Shown piece after piece: positions 46,354 to 64,000 of a stretch of DNA of 64,000 bases (the stretch's first letter is position 1; every line of letters begins with the position of its first letter). The stretch is from Elgaria multicarinata webbii (Eukaryota; Chordata; Lepidosauria; Squamata; Anguidae). The stretch spans positions 36,998,726-37,062,725 of the forward strand of contig NC_086178.1 of NCBI RefSeq assembly GCF_023053635.1, written 5' to 3'. The translations under genes were made by a program, and so were the position numbers. The notes under the pieces are model-generated. The model was not told the origin of the DNA, ran no database searches, and saw nothing but the letters and a program-made list of their open reading frames with translations.

Positions 46354-46489
46354 CACAGCCTTCCTCAACCTGGGGTGCTCCAGATGTGTTGGACTACAAC
46401 TCCCAGAATGCCCCAGCCAGCTCTGGCTGGGGCATTCTGGGAGGTGCAGTCCAACACATCTGGAGCGCTCCAGGTTGAGGAAGGCTGTG
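46354..46489. mobile_element. near-perfect hairpin MITE with 5-bp duplication
   Basis: The arms of about 65 bp (CACAGCCTTCCTCAACCTGG, GGACTACAACTCCCAGAATG and the reverse) meet at CTC. CTAGG flanks both ends (46349-46353, 46490-46494). Confidence 0.75.
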
Positions 46490-46649
46490 CTAGGATATGC
46501 ACAACATAGCTAACGACTGCTAGGGCAATGGGGGAAACAAGCAATTTGCTGCTAAAATTTGGCACGAATTTCCACTTTCCCCCCATTGCCTTAGAAAACA
46601 CTAGTTACACTGCATGTTTGTATACCGTTTCATTAGCACTAGGCCAGAT

Positions 46650-46825
46650 AAATACGACCCGTTATCCAAACTCCAGCCATGAAACTCACGGGTTGAACTT
46701 GGGCCAGTCGCTATCTCTCAGACTAACGTACCTCATGGGATTGTTCTGAGAATAAAGTTGGGTTATGGGGGAAACTATGCATGCCAAATTAAGAGGAAAA
46801 GGCGGGATGTAAGTGTAATCACATC
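46650..46825 (+). mobile_element. tRNA-derived SINE, partial and diverged
   Basis: AGCCATGAAACTCACGGGTT, GGCCAGTCGCTATCTCTCAG, GTACCTCATGGGATTGTTCT and GGCGGGATGTAAGTGTAATC follow the order of the 17989 reference copy. Confidence 0.65.
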
Positions 46826-47052
46826 AATGCCAAGGAAGTTCATTTGGACTGCCTTCTCCCTCATTTGCCCGGGGCTACTTCTATCTATGCACCCTGTGGG
46901 AGGGCAGTAGACTAGCCCAGGCAGACCACTATCAGCCTGAGCAAGGTCTCTTGTTTTGTACTTTTTGTTTTTAAATATTTAAAATTCTATATTGCTTTGG
47001 AAGAAAGGATGCATGTTAATGCAGAAATTAAAAATAAAAATGAGAATTTGGG

Positions 47053-47145
47053 GTTGTAGCCAATCTTAGGCTAACTTAAGCCCCATTTATTTGAATGGGT
47101 CTACTCTAAATAGGGCTAACATTGGATACAACCCTAGGGCTATAA
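47053..47145. mobile_element. short fold-back element (TIR GTTGTA[TG]CC)
   Basis: GGTTGTAGCCAATCTTAGGC is mirrored by CTAACATTGGATACAACC around CCCCATTTATTTGAATGGG. Confidence 0.6.
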
Positions 47146-47294
47146 AATTTTTACTTGACTCATTGGTTATATTAACCAATTGAACATGTTTTAATAGATT
47201 AACAAGATCGGCAGGAATGAAAGATCAGCAGAACTTCTATGAGCGTGGATGAAGCACTTGAGAGAAAGGATGTTTAAGTCAAAGGAAAAAGTGT

Positions 47295-47445
47295 ACATAG
47301 AATCATAGAAGAGTTGGAAGAGGCCTATAAGGCCATCGAGTCCAACCCCCTGCTCAATGCAGGAATCCACCTTAAAGCATCCCCGACAGATGGTTATCCA
47401 GCTGCCTCTTGAAGGCCTCCTGTGTGGGAGAGCCCATGACCTTTT
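47295..47445 (-). mobile_element. CR1 LINE 3' end
   Basis: The plus sense reads AGAATCATAGAAGAGTTGGA, GGCCATCGAGTCCAACCCCC, TGCAGGAATCCACC, the reverse of the CR1 tail. Only about 150 bp remain. Confidence 0.8.
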
Positions 47446-47590
47446 GTGATGTGTACAAGTTTGAATTTTCATTTATACCTCTTACAAGTCCCATGTTTAG
47501 GAGAACAGAGCACCCAGCTCTCAGTAAGCAACATAATTACAGTTAAAAATAACACTTCACCAGAGTCGAGGTCCCTTTAAACTTTGCATT

Positions 47591-47596
47591 TTTATT
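47591..47596 (-). terminator. candidate distal poly(A) signal AATAAA of U2SURP
   Basis: AATAAA on the minus strand, with a CTCTGGTGAAGTGTTATTTT stretch a few tens of bases downstream that would serve as a GU/U-rich element. Confidence 0.4.
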
Positions 47597-48732
47597 ACAA
47601 TCCACCCACTCCTCCAGGAAACAAACAGTGAACCTTTGTGATTTTTCTTTCATGGAAAAAAAGTTAAGTGACCCAGAGGAGGTGCTATGTTATATCAATG
47701 CCAAAAGAGAAAAGCAGGTTCAAAACAAAAGGGCATTCAAAATTAGGGGAGGAGAAGGGGGGAGGAATACAAGTATATTAGAAAAAGATACAAGTTAAAA
47801 AATCTAATTTCTGCTACTCTTTTTCAACACTTTTCACAGCCAAAGGATGAATTCAGTACAAAAATGCATTTACAAGGTCACCTTCAGGAATAAAACCCAC
47901 TTTATAAAGACAATTCATTATGTGTTCTTTAGTTATGATTATTCTGAGAGTATTTGTTAGGAGGGGGATTGTAGCTTCCGTTTTCTTTTCGTTACTTTCA
48001 TGAAAAGAAATTTACACACTTAATACTATGCCATTTCATCTAAGTTGTCAACTGAGAGATCATTGCATTCAATGAAAAACTGTATAGCTTGCAAAATTCC
48101 TATGAAAGAAATGTTTTTCAAACGAGACCCTCAAGTTTCACATCTGAGAGGCAGGAAGAAATCACTGTATGCACTGAGCACCTGTACAGTATATTCCCAG
48201 AAATATATATATTAAAAGTACCCTCATTCATTTGGTTGAAATTTAAAATCTAGCCCAGTCGTTAATGTGCCGTTGCTGTTATGAATGGCTCAAGAGATGT
48301 ATAGGGCAAGAGAAATGGGGGAAGGGAGACTTATGGGCAAAAAGATGAGGCCATAGGAGCAGTGCCTTAAATTTGGGTTTATCTGCACCCCATTCCTCCT
48401 CCTTTACGACGTGTATTTTGTTGCTCTAACATCTATAGCGCCACATACGTAAGGAGGAGCTACAACAATAATGTCTCTCCAGCAAAGCAATTGCCATCAC
48501 CTGGATTAGGAGGTAGGGAAGAAGCAGACCTGATCTCTCTGGAAAGAATCATCATGAAATTCATTCTGGCTGCCAGACTCTAAAGTTAGACCATAAGGCA
48601 GGCAGAGGATAAGGCTCCTTAACATGCCTGCAGGCTATGATTGGAAATTCAAGCTATTGCCCCAAACTAACATTTAAGCACATAATCTATACTGCAAAGC
48701 TGCTACAATGTTCCTGTATTAAGTAAAACATA

Positions 48733-48855
48733 GGCCTGGTTCAGACAACACGCTAAACCATGCTGCTTAACCACAAAATGGTTAAGGGAATGCATGCATT
48801 CCCTTAACGATTTTGTGGTTAAGCAGCATGGTTTAGCGTGTTGTCTGAACAAGGC
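48733..48855. mobile_element. palindromic MITE in the U2SURP 3' UTR region
   Basis: GGCCTGGTTCAGACAACACG, CTAAACCATGCTGCTTAACC on the left is mirrored almost base for base to GTGTTGTCTGAACAAGGCC; the centre is TGCATGCA. The 50103-50275 element shares the ends. Confidence 0.75.
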
Positions 48856-49023
48856 CATAGTGTCAAATGAAAATATTTATGGAAGTGTTCTCTAACCTGC
48901 CTACTATGTGGAAGAATCCTGGCAGCTTGGTGTGTCGGGAACCTATGGCTTGGAGGATACGTGAGGGGAGAATTCGTGTCAGTTGGGCAAAAAAACACAA
49001 TTTTTAATATTTTCTTTTCAGAT

Positions 49024-49029
49024 TTTATT
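49024..49029 (-). terminator. candidate proximal poly(A) signal AATAAA of U2SURP
   Basis: AATAAA on the minus strand about 380 bases after the stop codon. It is followed by T-rich DNA in the gene's sense (AAAATTGTG). Confidence 0.35.
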
Positions 49030-49405
49030 TGAAATCTAATTCAAGTTGTCAAAGCTACAAAAAAAAGGGAGGGTGAGGGAAACAGTTGTGTTTTTCCTTT
49101 CCTAACTCACAACATTCTAAAACAAAATATCACTACTGCCAGCAGATCAGTTACACAGATTTCAGATGAAGTTTCTAAACACAAAATCTCATCTTGGGAA
49201 GTAGCCACAATGTAGGTATTTTGTACAATATAAAACAATGACAGGTTTACCGATGCAGTTACTCATAAGTATACACGTGCATTCACCAAAAAAAAAAAAA
49301 GGAATGCTTTTTTTTGTTTTGTTTTGTTTTTCAAACAGACTGTTCAGGCACAAAAACAAAACCGCATTTCCAGTAAGTGACAGCATCATAAAAATTAACA
49401 GTTTG

Positions 49406-63992
<14,587 letters not shown>

Positions 63993-64000
63993 TCAAATTT

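Larger units (their letters stand above)
47570..49405 (-). other. U2SURP: U2SURP 3' untranslated region (extent uncertain)
   Basis: The sequence after the stop codon is not coding and is mostly free of recognised repeats apart from the palindrome at 48733-48855. On the minus strand AATAAA occurs at 49024-49029 (near, giving a UTR of about 400 bases) and at 47591-47596 (far, about 1.8 kb). The far site is followed by GT-rich DNA, as a cleavage site should be. I cannot tell from sequence which is used. Confidence 0.5.

Overview
The window looks like vertebrate, most likely squamate (lizard-type), nuclear DNA. It is A+T-leaning and has no operons. It is full of CR1- and L2-like LINE tails, an R4-clade LINE piece, tRNA-derived SINEs and many fold-back DNA-transposon remnants. 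One host gene with classical GT-AG introns is present. The repeat calls rest on my reading of sequence patterns, not on a database search, so repeat edges are approximate unless duplicated target sites fix them.

Right third (49.4-64.0 kb, minus strand): the 3' half of U2SURP (SR140, a U2 snRNP-associated splicing factor). Twelve coding exons run from 63978 down to the TGA at 49406-49408. All splice phases agree, and together they give 493 residues: most of the CID domain, a DG-x-P repeat segment, an acidic linker, a cwf21-like helix and the C-terminal RS domain. The 5' half lies beyond position 64000. The introns hold SINEs, LINE tails, an R4-clade LINE fragment in a GAT microsatellite, and an odd pair of hairpins (54457-55221) built from two 212-bp direct repeats.

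Middle (34.6-45.1 kb): a nest of insertions that can be read in order. A tRNA-derived SINE was split by a hAT-like element (8-bp target duplication CTCAGCCT). That element was split by a full-length 7.4-kb APE-type LINE (15-bp target duplication), whose 5' UTR carries yet another retroposon tail. The LINE keeps an open ORF1 and an ORF2 interrupted by one TGA. A broken DIRS-like gag remnant lies at 43.5-45.1 kb.

Left half (1-34.6 kb) and 45.1-49 kb: no host gene found. This is the 3' flank of U2SURP; in other amniotes CHST2 is the next gene on that side, but it is not in this window. The flank is a mosaic of LINE 3' ends, SINEs and non-autonomous DNA transposons, several of them nested. Stretches where I see nothing recognisable include about 246-760, 2256-2810, 3240-3997, 6480-10325 (apart from small diverged pieces), 13260-13920, 16160-16955, 17390-17756, 18600-19060, 22100-22635, 24200-26360 (apart from one CTCF-like motif), 27500-28090, 29840-30300, 31790-32845, 42770-43540 and 45440-46350.
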